This document shows, one piece after another, positions 1 through 6,473 of a stretch of DNA of 15,152 nt. Under the pieces are notes generated by a model. It did no database searches. It was not told the origin of the DNA and saw only the letters and a list, made by a program, of their open reading frames with translations. This DNA comes from Nitrososphaerales archaeon (GTDB lineage: Archaea; Thermoproteota; Nitrososphaeria; Nitrososphaerales; CADDZS01): NCBI GenBank assembly GCA_030043455.1, contig JASHXQ010000175.1:1-15152 (forward strand), written 5' to 3'. Each line of letters starts with the position of its first letter. The first letter of the stretch is position 1. The position numbers were made by a program, and so were the translations under genes.

Positions 1-2
1 TT

Positions 3-77
3 AGGGAGCTGGTCCAAGGGCAGGATTCCAGCCGGTCTCGCTGGAGGTGGCGTGTTCGAGTCCGCCGTTCCCTACCA
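3..77 (+). tRNA. tRNA-like cloverleaf, degenerate or unusual (anticodon position reads GTC)
   Basis: A full cloverleaf can be drawn. The acceptor stem is 3-9 with 67-73 (seven pairs, one G-T), followed by A at 74 and an encoded CCA at 75-77. The D arm is 12-15 with 23-26 around a loop containing GGG. The anticodon stem is 28-32 with 40-44 (five perfect pairs), and the T loop TTCGAGT (55-61) is closed by a G-C pair. T8, A14, A21, G53 and C61 equivalents are in place. Two features are wrong for a working tRNA: the base before the anticodon is G (34) instead of the near-universal T33, and the T stem (49-54 with 62-66) pairs only if T53 is bulged. The triplet at 35-37 is GTC (Asp), but A1-T72 and A73 do not fit archaeal tRNA-Asp, so the isotype is not assigned. 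It may be a pseudo-tRNA, an integration remnant, or carry sequence errors. The fold is seen directly; function is unknown. Confidence 0.45.
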
Positions 78-443
78 TCCTTGTACGATAAGGCATTCTC
101 TAGATCCTCCATTTGTTCTATCGCGTCTTTAACGGCATGGTTTCTGTGTTTCAACTTCTCGAAGTTGCTTATGGCATACTAGTTCACTGAAATTGGAATC
201 TCCGAACTGAAAAAATCTTCCTGTCGAGCTGAAATGACAATTATTGAGGAATTCGCGAGGACTCTTGCCAAGTAATTCACGAGAATCCGCGATTTTCGAA
301 ATTCACCGTGTGGTTTTTTCCGCACTTTTTTGCGAGCCAGACTCATTTCGAGATTACTGAAATATATTCTAGGTTTTTGTAATTGCAAAATTTGGGGCAA
401 TAGATAATTGAAAGTTCATGGTCTGAATTGAACGTTTCGCTGA
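78..443. other. intergenic leader region between tRNA-like element and Ig-domain gene
   Basis: This 366-base AT-rich stretch holds no gene I can support. One short basic frame on the minus strand (179-400, TTG start, with an internal ATG near 345) encodes a Lys/Arg-rich peptide of 55-73 residues with no recognisable family, and it is more likely chance. A 4-base-pair hairpin around a T run lies near 321-334 (CGCA, then T6, then TGCG). The right part carries the TATA-like box listed separately. Confidence 0.4.
358..370 (+). promoter_or_regulatory. possible TATA box for the 444-1493 gene
   Basis: The stretch TGAAATATATTCT resembles an archaeal TATA box with a purine-rich BRE-like flank. With the usual spacing of about 25 bases, transcription would begin near 390 and give a leader of about 50 bases before the TTG at 444. 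No Shine-Dalgarno sequence is visible just before that TTG. The assignment is by eye only. Confidence 0.3.
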
Positions 444-1493
444 TTGACCCAAGAGAGAACGAAAGCAATAGTTTTCATTGCACTAATTATCCTAATCATC
501 TTAGTTTCTCTGGGATTTGTCGAGAGCGCACCTGGCCAAGGCCTTCCACAAACAGCGCAATCGAGTCAAACTGGGGTGACGCAGACTTCAGTAGTACTTT
601 ACACTATTCAATTCACTAGTCTCGAAACCGAAACTACTGTCTCCACCATCTCTGTGACTCAGACATCAGTGATGACGATGCCTGCCTCAACGGGGATCAG
701 CGTCACTGGGCAAACAAGCCAGTCCATGTTCGATCGAGATCCGACGAGCACCGAGAATTTCTCCACGACAATGGCCTCCAGTCAGATCATTAGTTCAGTC
801 ACTTCCCAAAGTTTATCATCAACGACCCTTGTTAACGCAACTTCAACAACGTCGGATGGAACTGTAAGTGACACAGAAGGAGCGGGGAGTATATGGAACA
901 GTAAGATTGCCCTTTCATGTTCTCCATCAGTGTTTCAACTCGGTGTAAATACAACATGCACAGCCACTTTAAGTGCGCCAGGCAATTTGACAGGGCAAGT
1001 CAGTTTTTCGAGTAATTCGCTTGGAATATTCTCGGAACCGGGATGCATGCTCAACACAACGGGCGGCATGGCGACATGTACTGTTAGTTTTGACCGTACT
1101 GGTACGGAAACAGGGTCTTTTTCCATTGCGGCCGAATATTCAGGAGATCGCAGCCATCTCAGCAGTTCGTCCAGTGTCACACTGGTGGTTTATTCTGCAG
1201 GGTCAACGAACATCCAATGTTCTCCGAGCGAACTACAAGTCGGAGTACCAACCTATTGTATCGCAGCGGTCGTCAATGAAAATGGTCTTCCCGCCCCTAC
1301 CGGCGTGATCCTTTTTAGCAGCAATGGTCCGGGCAATTTCAGCCAGTACGGGTGTAGCTTGGACTCGTCAGGAGAATGCACCGTGTCATTCACTCCAGCA
1401 ACGAAAATGACGTCAATTGCACTTTACGCGACTTATTCCGGCGATCATTATCACTCCCGGAGCTCCGGAAAATTTTCGAGTTCTGTAACTTAG
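444..1493 (+). CDS. secreted Ser/Thr-rich protein with two Ig-like modules
   Basis: This 349-residue protein is probably exported and sits at or outside the cell surface. It begins with a charged n-region (TQERTK) and a hydrophobic helix at about residues 8-26, a signal peptide or membrane anchor. Residues 30-150 form a low-complexity Ser/Thr-rich stalk, the kind often heavily O-glycosylated in archaeal surface proteins. Two tandem beta-sandwich modules follow, about 155-248 and 255-349. They resemble bacterial Ig-like Big_3-type repeats and share the pattern CSPS..L.VG...C....GC.L....CTVSF. Each has four cysteines in matching order (159, 172, 201, 212 and 259, 272, 304, 312), likely disulphides. 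At least six N-X-S/T sequons are present. The start is TTG: an in-frame TGA lies immediately before it and no later start keeps the signal helix. There is no C-terminal anchor. Adhesion or envelope function is inferred; the ligand is unknown. Confidence 0.8.
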   Translation: MTQERTKAIVFIALIILIILVSLGFVESAPGQGLPQTAQSSQTGVTQTSVVLYTIQFTSLETETTVSTISVTQTSVMTMPASTGISVTGQTSQSMFDRDPTSTENFSTTMASSQIISSVTSQSLSSTTLVNATSTTSDGTVSDTEGAGSIWNSKIALSCSPSVFQLGVNTTCTATLSAPGNLTGQVSFSSNSLGIFSEPGCMLNTTGGMATCTVSFDRTGTETGSFSIAAEYSGDRSHLSSSSSVTLVVYSAGSTNIQCSPSELQVGVPTYCIAAVVNENGLPAPTGVILFSSNGPGNFSQYGCSLDSSGECTVSFTPATKMTSIALYATYSGDHYHSRSSGKFSSSVT

Positions 1494-1649
1494 ATGGATT
1501 AAGAGCGGCTCGACTGAGAGAGTACTTCCCGGAAGAATTGACTGAGCCTAACCGAGATCGCTCGGAAACAAATCCAAAATCAAATTCCCACATCGCCCTA
1601 AGAGATTTTAGTACGGTACTGTCATTACCGTTTTCAGCATAAAAAGGGA
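1494..1649. other. short intergenic region between convergent genes
   Basis: Both flanking genes end into this 156-base gap. A possible two-part hairpin lies at 1507-1548: GGCTC (1507-1511) pairs with GAGCC (1544-1548), and CTTCC/GGAAG pairs tightly inside it. Two copies of GACTGAG lie within. It could help end transcription from either side, but there is no strong T-tract next to it. Confidence 0.3.
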
Positions 1650-3986
1650 CTACAATCCCAACTCCGGAACTCTTATTTTGGATTTCGGACGCTTTCCGAT
1701 GAGCAGAATTCCCAACAACACCCCAAACAGCGAAACCCAGGATATCGCATCTCCTGTCACGTCGGAGCTGGTCGATCCATAGTTAAGTGTAACATTGTAC
1801 GACCCGCCCTTCGGGAGGGAGATCGCCATGTACTCCACAGAATCTAGTGGGAGAGTGACGTTAATGGGCGAGATTGAGAGTCTTATTCCTTGACTCGACG
1901 AGGCGGCCCAATTGGTGAAATAGGAAACTCGCACCAGAAGGCGGCTTCCTGCCGAAGCGTCGTTGACATGCACCACGATGTTTTCAGGTTCAAAACTGGT
2001 GACATTCGCAGAACCGGTACCATTGATGATCGAGACATAGCTGGAAGTGTAGTTTTCCAGTTTGTAGACATAGAAGGGGCCGATTTGCTTTGCTAGCTGG
2101 AAGTACGTGGGATAATCCGCCAAGGACTCGGGCGTTTGACTCGCCATCAGCTGATACTCGTAGAGTGAGTTCTCATTTGTTGTAATCTGAAGTTTAGTGG
2201 AGTCCGCCAGCGCTTTCTCAGTAACGGAAGATTGCGTTCCCCAAACGACCACGTATCCGGTGTTCAATCCTACCAGAGTCTGGTAAACCTCTTGGCCGTC
2301 CCACGACACCAGATACCCGTTCTTCAACACCGTCTCGAGGGTAGAGGAAGTATCCGCTCCAGACCACCAGAATTCATATCCGCTCCCAACCTCCGCGTGC
2401 CCCGTTTTTACCGGTGAGGCCGCAAGAAGGTGCTGGTCAGGAGTCAGAAATTCCTCGTATGCTACTCTCGTGTTGTTCGGGACATTCTGGCTTATCCAGG
2501 AAAACAGCTGAGAAACGTCGCCTCCTTGTGGTAGATTTCTTGTCGTTGAAGCAATCGGCAATTGACTCATTAACTCGTACGAATTCACCGCGAGAGTAAG
2601 TCCTAGAAAAACAAGCACAGCTATTGAGAGTACTTTAAGCCCCAACCTCGTGGAGTAGCTTTTCTTTCCCAAGCGTTCGGACAGTTTGTTGAGGATAAAG
2701 AAGGATTCACCAATTCCTGCACCGGCAAGTGTCGCGAGGAAGATGCGGGCCACAGCGGCGGCTCGGGCAGGCCTGAGATCAAAGAGCTGAAACATTTGCA
2801 AGTGCCATAGAGGCTCGTAATATTTTGGACCAAGCGAGACGTAGAGAAATAACCCAATGATCGAGAAGATGACTGTCGCTGCAAAACGAGACTTAGTTCG
2901 CAGAAACATCAGAACACCTCCTAGCGCAGCGAGAACCATCAAGAGCTGGTAAAACATCGGGGAAGACGAGGACAGAATGGCTTGTGCGGCAGAGTACTCC
3001 ATAGTGTCCAATTTTGGTTGAGTTACGTGAAGAAAATTCGTGACCAAAGGAGTTGCTTCCTCCCCAAAAATGTAACCGAGATGGAGATCGTTGTAAGTGG
3101 TCGCAAAGTTTCCCAGCTCGTCCACAAGAGACCCTTGAGAAACGTAGAAACTCTTGCTTTCATATGCCGGGATTATCCAGAAAGAGCAGATCCCCAAGAC
3201 AATTACAAGAATCAAGGCAAATTTGAGAATGGTCTTCGGAAGGAGTGGATTTTGGAAATGAGATCTTTCTATAAACGACTTCAGAAATAGAACCGCCGTG
3301 TAAACTATTAGGGCAACCACAGCGAAGAGACCAGCGAGTGTATGTAGCATGAAATCGAAGGCCACGAGACCCGCGGCTATGAGGAAGTATCCCCAAGATT
3401 TTCTCTGGAAGGACTGATGATAGACCGCTATTATGAGAGGTACAAGGGCAACGGCCACTGTAAACTCGTACATCCCGTAATACATGGCATCTAGTGGTCC
3501 CCCCAATTCAAAGCCGCCTGCGGTCCCAATGGCAATGAATCCTGAGAAGAAAGCGGAAATCCTGCCAAGGCCGAACAGTTTCGCCGCAAAGTACACGGCA
3601 AGAGCGGGCAGAATGAAAAAGATCGCCAGCATGATTTTGAAAATACTCAGGGAAGAAAAAAACCCAGACAAGGTATAGTAAAGAATGGAATAGATCAGAT
3701 AAGAAGCGGGAGGATTAAATTGTCCCTGCGGCCATCCGAGGTAAAAATAGGGGTTCCATCCTACCAACTGATGGTATTGAGGTAGCAGTACCGTCGCCAC
3801 ATAAACTGATTCTGTAAAGTGTTGACTCAGATCGTAGTTATACAGAAACCCGGGGGCAAATATTCCCCGGATAAGGTAAATCCCAAAAATAGCTAGGGCT
3901 CCCAGCAAAATGCCGTCTGCAAGCCAGCTTTTTTGTGGGATGATCGACGCAATTTTGTTTTTGACTTGGTTTGCTCCTCGCAACAT
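1650..3986 (-). CDS. polytopic membrane protein, PTPS-related/GT-C-like family
   Basis: This is a 778-residue integral membrane protein with about a dozen membrane helices between residues 22 and 468, an exported soluble domain of roughly 275 residues (about 470-745), and a last helix at 747-763 before a basic tail. The first outer loop carries FLYNYDLSQH, with D52 and H56, followed by WNPYFYLGWPQGQFNPP (77-93). This layout matches the membrane proteins known as the 6-pyruvoyl-tetrahydropterin-synthase-related family and the wider GT-C glycosyltransferase/YfhO-like fold, where an acidic residue in the first loop is catalytic. I infer a role in transferring sugars from lipid carriers to lipids or surface proteins; the substrate is not visible. 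Several N-X-S/T sequons lie in the soluble part. The ATG start is fixed by an in-frame TGA directly before it. A purine-rich GGGAGGGA lies more than 20 bases upstream, too far for a normal Shine-Dalgarno spacing. The secreted, sequon-rich protein next door is a plausible but unproven client. Confidence 0.75.
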   Translation of the reverse strand: MLRGANQVKNKIASIIPQKSWLADGILLGALAIFGIYLIRGIFAPGFLYNYDLSQHFTESVYVATVLLPQYHQLVGWNPYFYLGWPQGQFNPPASYLIYSILYYTLSGFFSSLSIFKIMLAIFFILPALAVYFAAKLFGLGRISAFFSGFIAIGTAGGFELGGPLDAMYYGMYEFTVAVALVPLIIAVYHQSFQRKSWGYFLIAAGLVAFDFMLHTLAGLFAVVALIVYTAVLFLKSFIERSHFQNPLLPKTILKFALILVIVLGICSFWIIPAYESKSFYVSQGSLVDELGNFATTYNDLHLGYIFGEEATPLVTNFLHVTQPKLDTMEYSAAQAILSSSSPMFYQLLMVLAALGGVLMFLRTKSRFAATVIFSIIGLFLYVSLGPKYYEPLWHLQMFQLFDLRPARAAAVARIFLATLAGAGIGESFFILNKLSERLGKKSYSTRLGLKVLSIAVLVFLGLTLAVNSYELMSQLPIASTTRNLPQGGDVSQLFSWISQNVPNNTRVAYEEFLTPDQHLLAASPVKTGHAEVGSGYEFWWSGADTSSTLETVLKNGYLVSWDGQEVYQTLVGLNTGYVVVWGTQSSVTEKALADSTKLQITTNENSLYEYQLMASQTPESLADYPTYFQLAKQIGPFYVYKLENYTSSYVSIINGTGSANVTSFEPENIVVHVNDASAGSRLLVRVSYFTNWAASSSQGIRLSISPINVTLPLDSVEYMAISLPKGGSYNVTLNYGSTSSDVTGDAISWVSLFGVLLGILLIGKRPKSKIRVPELGL

Positions 3987-4343
3987 TCAGTATTCTTTTC
4001 CAAAAGTCCCTCCCTGTTGCCGAACGACTCATTTCCGCACAGTTTCAATGGCGTCGACGTAGATTTTTCAGCTGGAAGCTAGACTACAAGAAATCACGAA
4101 TGCAGTTCTCGCTATTTCAAAGCAATTCGCAAATGATCGTGAACATTTCTCGGGAAGCAACTTCGGGGATTTGTGTTTCCGGTTTGTCACCTAGAACTTT
4201 TTCCGAAGGAAGATTCTGTTAGGTTCGACAGTAGTGTGGCTGCTGAATGTATCGAATAGAAGGATTTCATTTGGTTGCAGAAATGGAACAGATTTTTCCC
4301 GAAACCTTGATAGTTAGGGCAGCGATGCAGCCTGTTCGGAAAA

Positions 4344-4383
4344 CCAGAACAGAACTTTGTCTTGCTTTGGAATCTTGTTCTGG
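4344..4383. repeat. 8-base inverted repeat with 24-base spacer
   Basis: CCAGAACA at 4344-4351 is the reverse complement of TGTTCTGG at 4376-4383. The flanks are also similar (AAAC before, GTGTTT after). It could form a long-looped hairpin or a two-half-site operator. It is 275 bases from the nearest start codon, so a regulatory role is uncertain. Confidence 0.35.
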
Positions 4384-4545
4384 GTGTTTCAGTAAATCAA
4401 TCCTCGAACAAATGTGTACCCGCGTTGGGCGACTTTGCTCGGGATGAGTCAACCTAACTTAACAACTGCAAGACGGGTGGTTGAACCTCTCTAGAGTGCA
4501 CTATTCGGCCTTCTATCAGATTCTTTACTAGTGATGTGGGTTATC

Positions 4546-4557
4546 AGGCCCGGGCCT
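4546..4557. promoter_or_regulatory. perfect 12-base palindrome AGGCCCGGGCCT upstream of the lactonase gene
   Basis: The sequence is identical to its reverse complement over all 12 bases and is GC-rich within a less GC-rich intergenic region. It lies about 100 bases before the lactonase start and 65-75 bases before the putative TATA box. A dimeric regulator could bind here, but no cognate regulator gene is nearby. Confidence 0.35.
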
Positions 4558-4619
4558 TAGATGAATAACACGGATTATCTCGGCAGTTTGATGGCGCTAA
4601 GACGTTCCACCGACGCTTG

Positions 4620-4631
4620 TAATTGTTATAG
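4620..4631 (+). promoter_or_regulatory. possible TATA box for the lactonase gene
   Basis: TAATTGTTATAG lies 27-38 bases before the ATG at 4658. Standard archaeal spacing would place the transcription start only a few bases before the ATG, giving a nearly leaderless mRNA. That agrees with the absence of a Shine-Dalgarno sequence. Confidence 0.35.
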
Positions 4632-4657
4632 ACATCACTCACGCGAATCAGAAGCCT

Positions 4658-5539
4658 ATGACTCTTGAAGTAGCCAGCAATGTCAAGGCAATTCTCGGAG
4701 AGGGGCCCACTTGGGAAGCGAAAAACGGGGTACTCTATTGGATAGATATTCGCGGGGGAATAATCTACTCTCACAAGCCCGGGGATCCCGACGACGAGCA
4801 GGTTGCAAGAGCAGAACTCGTCAGTTCGGTAGTGCCGAGAACGGAAGGGGGCTTTGCCCTAACTTTGAAACACGGCTTCTTTAGTCTGGCTTCCAATTCC
4901 AGCCAGGCAGAACTGCTTTCCGAGCCGATAGAGGCAAACCTCTCCTCAAACCGGTTCAACGATGGGAAATGTGATCCCGCCGGGAGATATTGGGCGGGTA
5001 CGATGGACGATTCAGAGAGGTCGAGTTCTGGAGCTCTTTATGTGCTCGACAAGAATCGGGAGGTGAGAAAGATGGTCTCTGGGGTATCGATCTCTAACGG
5101 TTTGGGCTGGAGTCCGGACAGTAAGAAAATGTACTATATTGATTCCCCCACGAAAAAAGTCTCGTCCTTTGATTATGATCTGGCTACCGGAGGAATTTCC
5201 AACCGAAAAACCATTGTCGATTTTGCCGCGAATAATCTGCCCGGAGTGCCCGATGGGATGGCTGTCGACGCAGAAGGAATGATCTGGGTAGCACATTGGG
5301 GCGGTAGCAGAGTAACGCGGTGGAATCCAAGTACGGGCAAACTGCTCGACACTGTCATAACCCCTGCTGAGCACACCACTTCGGTATGCTTCGCCGGGAA
5401 GAATTTAGATGAACTTTACATTACTTCGGCAAGTGATGGGCTGGAGGCCAAGGCACTTGCCGCACAACCTCTCGCCGGAAGCCTGTTCGTAACGAAACCG
5501 GGGGTGAAAGGGCTACCGACTTACTCTTACGAAGGGTAA
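4658..5539 (+). CDS. SMP-30/gluconolactonase-family lactonase
   Basis: This 293-residue protein belongs to the SMP-30/gluconolactonase/LRE-like six-bladed beta-propeller family, cytosolic enzymes that hydrolyse sugar lactones such as glucono-1,5-lactone with one divalent metal ion. The metal ligands of the family are recognisable: E15 in GEGPTW, N147 in SNGLGWS and D199 in PDGMAVD. R99, N101 and D102 in RFNDGKCDPAGRYWAGTMD line the substrate pocket in relatives. The length is typical and no signal peptide is seen. The ATG start puts GEGP at the usual distance from the N-terminus. The gene stands alone on its strand with its own promoter, and its stop codon touches that of the opposing dehydrogenase. 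A role in oxidative (Entner-Doudoroff-like) sugar or sugar-acid catabolism follows from the family. The exact lactone cannot be read from the sequence. Confidence 0.88.
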   Translation: MTLEVASNVKAILGEGPTWEAKNGVLYWIDIRGGIIYSHKPGDPDDEQVARAELVSSVVPRTEGGFALTLKHGFFSLASNSSQAELLSEPIEANLSSNRFNDGKCDPAGRYWAGTMDDSERSSSGALYVLDKNREVRKMVSGVSISNGLGWSPDSKKMYYIDSPTKKVSSFDYDLATGGISNRKTIVDFAANNLPGVPDGMAVDAEGMIWVAHWGGSRVTRWNPSTGKLLDTVITPAEHTTSVCFAGKNLDELYITSASDGLEAKALAAQPLAGSLFVTKPGVKGLPTYSYEG

Positions 5540-6439
5540 CTAGGGATTTGCCTTGGTCTTCATTTTTTCCAGAGTCTGGATCACGCTGGAAGAATCCGTG
5601 TTTCCGTACCCCTCGGCGACAGCTTTAGAGAAAATCTCTTTGGAGGTCTTGACGGTGACCGAGGGAAGCCCAAGGTCGACGCCTGTCTGCGCCAGGAGAT
5701 TGAGGTCTTTTTCGAGAAGCCACGTCTGCCAGCCTGAACCAAAGTTCCCGTCCGCGATTTTCGGGGCCACGCGTCGGAAGGCAAACGAGTCACCAGCGCT
5801 TGTCTTGATGACGTCAATCACTCGCGCAGGGTCTAGTCCTAACGCCTTCGAAAGCTGCATGGCCTCTGCGCCCGCAAGAGTGTTCGAAGCTACAAGGAGC
5901 TGATTCACAAGCTTTGTCCCGGTCCCTGAGCCTGTTGGTCCCATGTAGACAATGTTCTTCCCCATCGCTCGAAAAATATCCTCGCTCTCCCGAAATACCT
6001 CTTTCTTTCCGCCCACCATGAATGTCAGGGTGGCATTTGTTGCACCCTCCGGGCCTCCACTTACGGGAGCGTCCAGATAGTTGATCCCTATGGCTTCCAG
6101 CCTTCGTGCCACGAGCCGGGAAGTTTTAGGATCGATTGTACTCGTATCGATGATCGTCCGGCCCTTCGCGTCTCTGCTAATTGCAAGCCCTTGATTTCCG
6201 AAAATAACTTCCGAAACATCCTTAGGAGCGGGCAGTGATAGTACGACGACCTCCACTTCTTCGATCAGTTTTCTCGGCGAATCGGAAGCTTTCGCGCCGG
6301 ATTCTAACAGTGGTAGAGACGCTTCCTTATTTCTTGCAAAAATCTTTAGGGCATAACCCGCTTTCAATAGGTTCATACCCATAGGCATCCCCATCTTGCC
6401 GATGCCGATAAGGCCCAGGGATTTCATATCAGACGACAC
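5540..6439 (-). CDS. beta-hydroxyacid dehydrogenase, 3-hydroxyisobutyrate/tartronate-semialdehyde type
   Basis: This 299-residue NAD(P)-dependent oxidoreductase belongs to the 6-phosphogluconate dehydrogenase-like beta-hydroxyacid dehydrogenase family. The Rossmann dinucleotide motif GLIGIGKMG is at residues 9-17. The substrate-binding signature DAPVSGGPEGA is at 123-133. The catalytic lysine is K176 in GTKLVNQ, followed by the helical C-terminal domain. The length fits the four-motif family whose members act on 3-hydroxyisobutyrate, tartronate semialdehyde, glyoxylate/succinic semialdehyde or related acids; the substrate cannot be chosen from motifs alone. The upstream start is GTG; an ATG four codons in (6427) would give MKSLGLIGIGKMG, which fits relatives equally well. 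The gene begins 34 bases after the YchF-like GTPase and is probably cotranscribed with it. Its stop abuts that of the opposing lactonase, so their transcripts must overlap. Confidence 0.88.
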   Translation of the reverse strand: MSSDMKSLGLIGIGKMGMPMGMNLLKAGYALKIFARNKEASLPLLESGAKASDSPRKLIEEVEVVVLSLPAPKDVSEVIFGNQGLAISRDAKGRTIIDTSTIDPKTSRLVARRLEAIGINYLDAPVSGGPEGATNATLTFMVGGKKEVFRESEDIFRAMGKNIVYMGPTGSGTGTKLVNQLLVASNTLAGAEAMQLSKALGLDPARVIDVIKTSAGDSFAFRRVAPKIADGNFGSGWQTWLLEKDLNLLAQTGVDLGLPSVTVKTSKEIFSKAVAEGYGNTDSSSVIQTLEKMKTKANP

Positions 6440-6473
6440 TTGGCCCTGAAATCAACCGAACGCATTCAAGACA

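Larger units (their letters stand above)
3987..4657. other. 671-base divergent intergenic region, no convincing gene
   Basis: This region separates the divergent membrane-protein and lactonase genes. Several short open stretches occur in changing frames. One on the + strand at about 4069-4197 reads like protein (QLEARLQEITNAVLAISKQF) but has no acceptable start and ends after about 43 codons. Frames at 4247-4447 (+) and 4267-4452 (-) overlap each other and resemble no family. This pattern fits decayed coding DNA or chance. Also present are an 8-base inverted repeat (4344-4351 with 4376-4383), a perfect 12-base palindrome (4546-4557), and a TATA-like box before the lactonase gene. I see no tRNA, CRISPR array or insertion-sequence ends. 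Confidence 0.5.

Noticed and set aside
179..400. Basic 73-residue frame on the minus strand
   Set aside because: TTG start, no ribosome-binding site, no family, and it covers the likely promoter of the 444-1493 gene.
4247..4447. 66-codon frame in the long intergenic gap
   Set aside because: No family, no ribosome-binding site, overlapped by an equally long frame on the other strand and by an inverted repeat.
4658..6439. Lactonase plus dehydrogenase as a dedicated sugar-oxidation operon
   Set aside because: They are on opposite strands and the dehydrogenase is linked to the GTPase; both families have broad substrates, so a shared pathway is only a guess.
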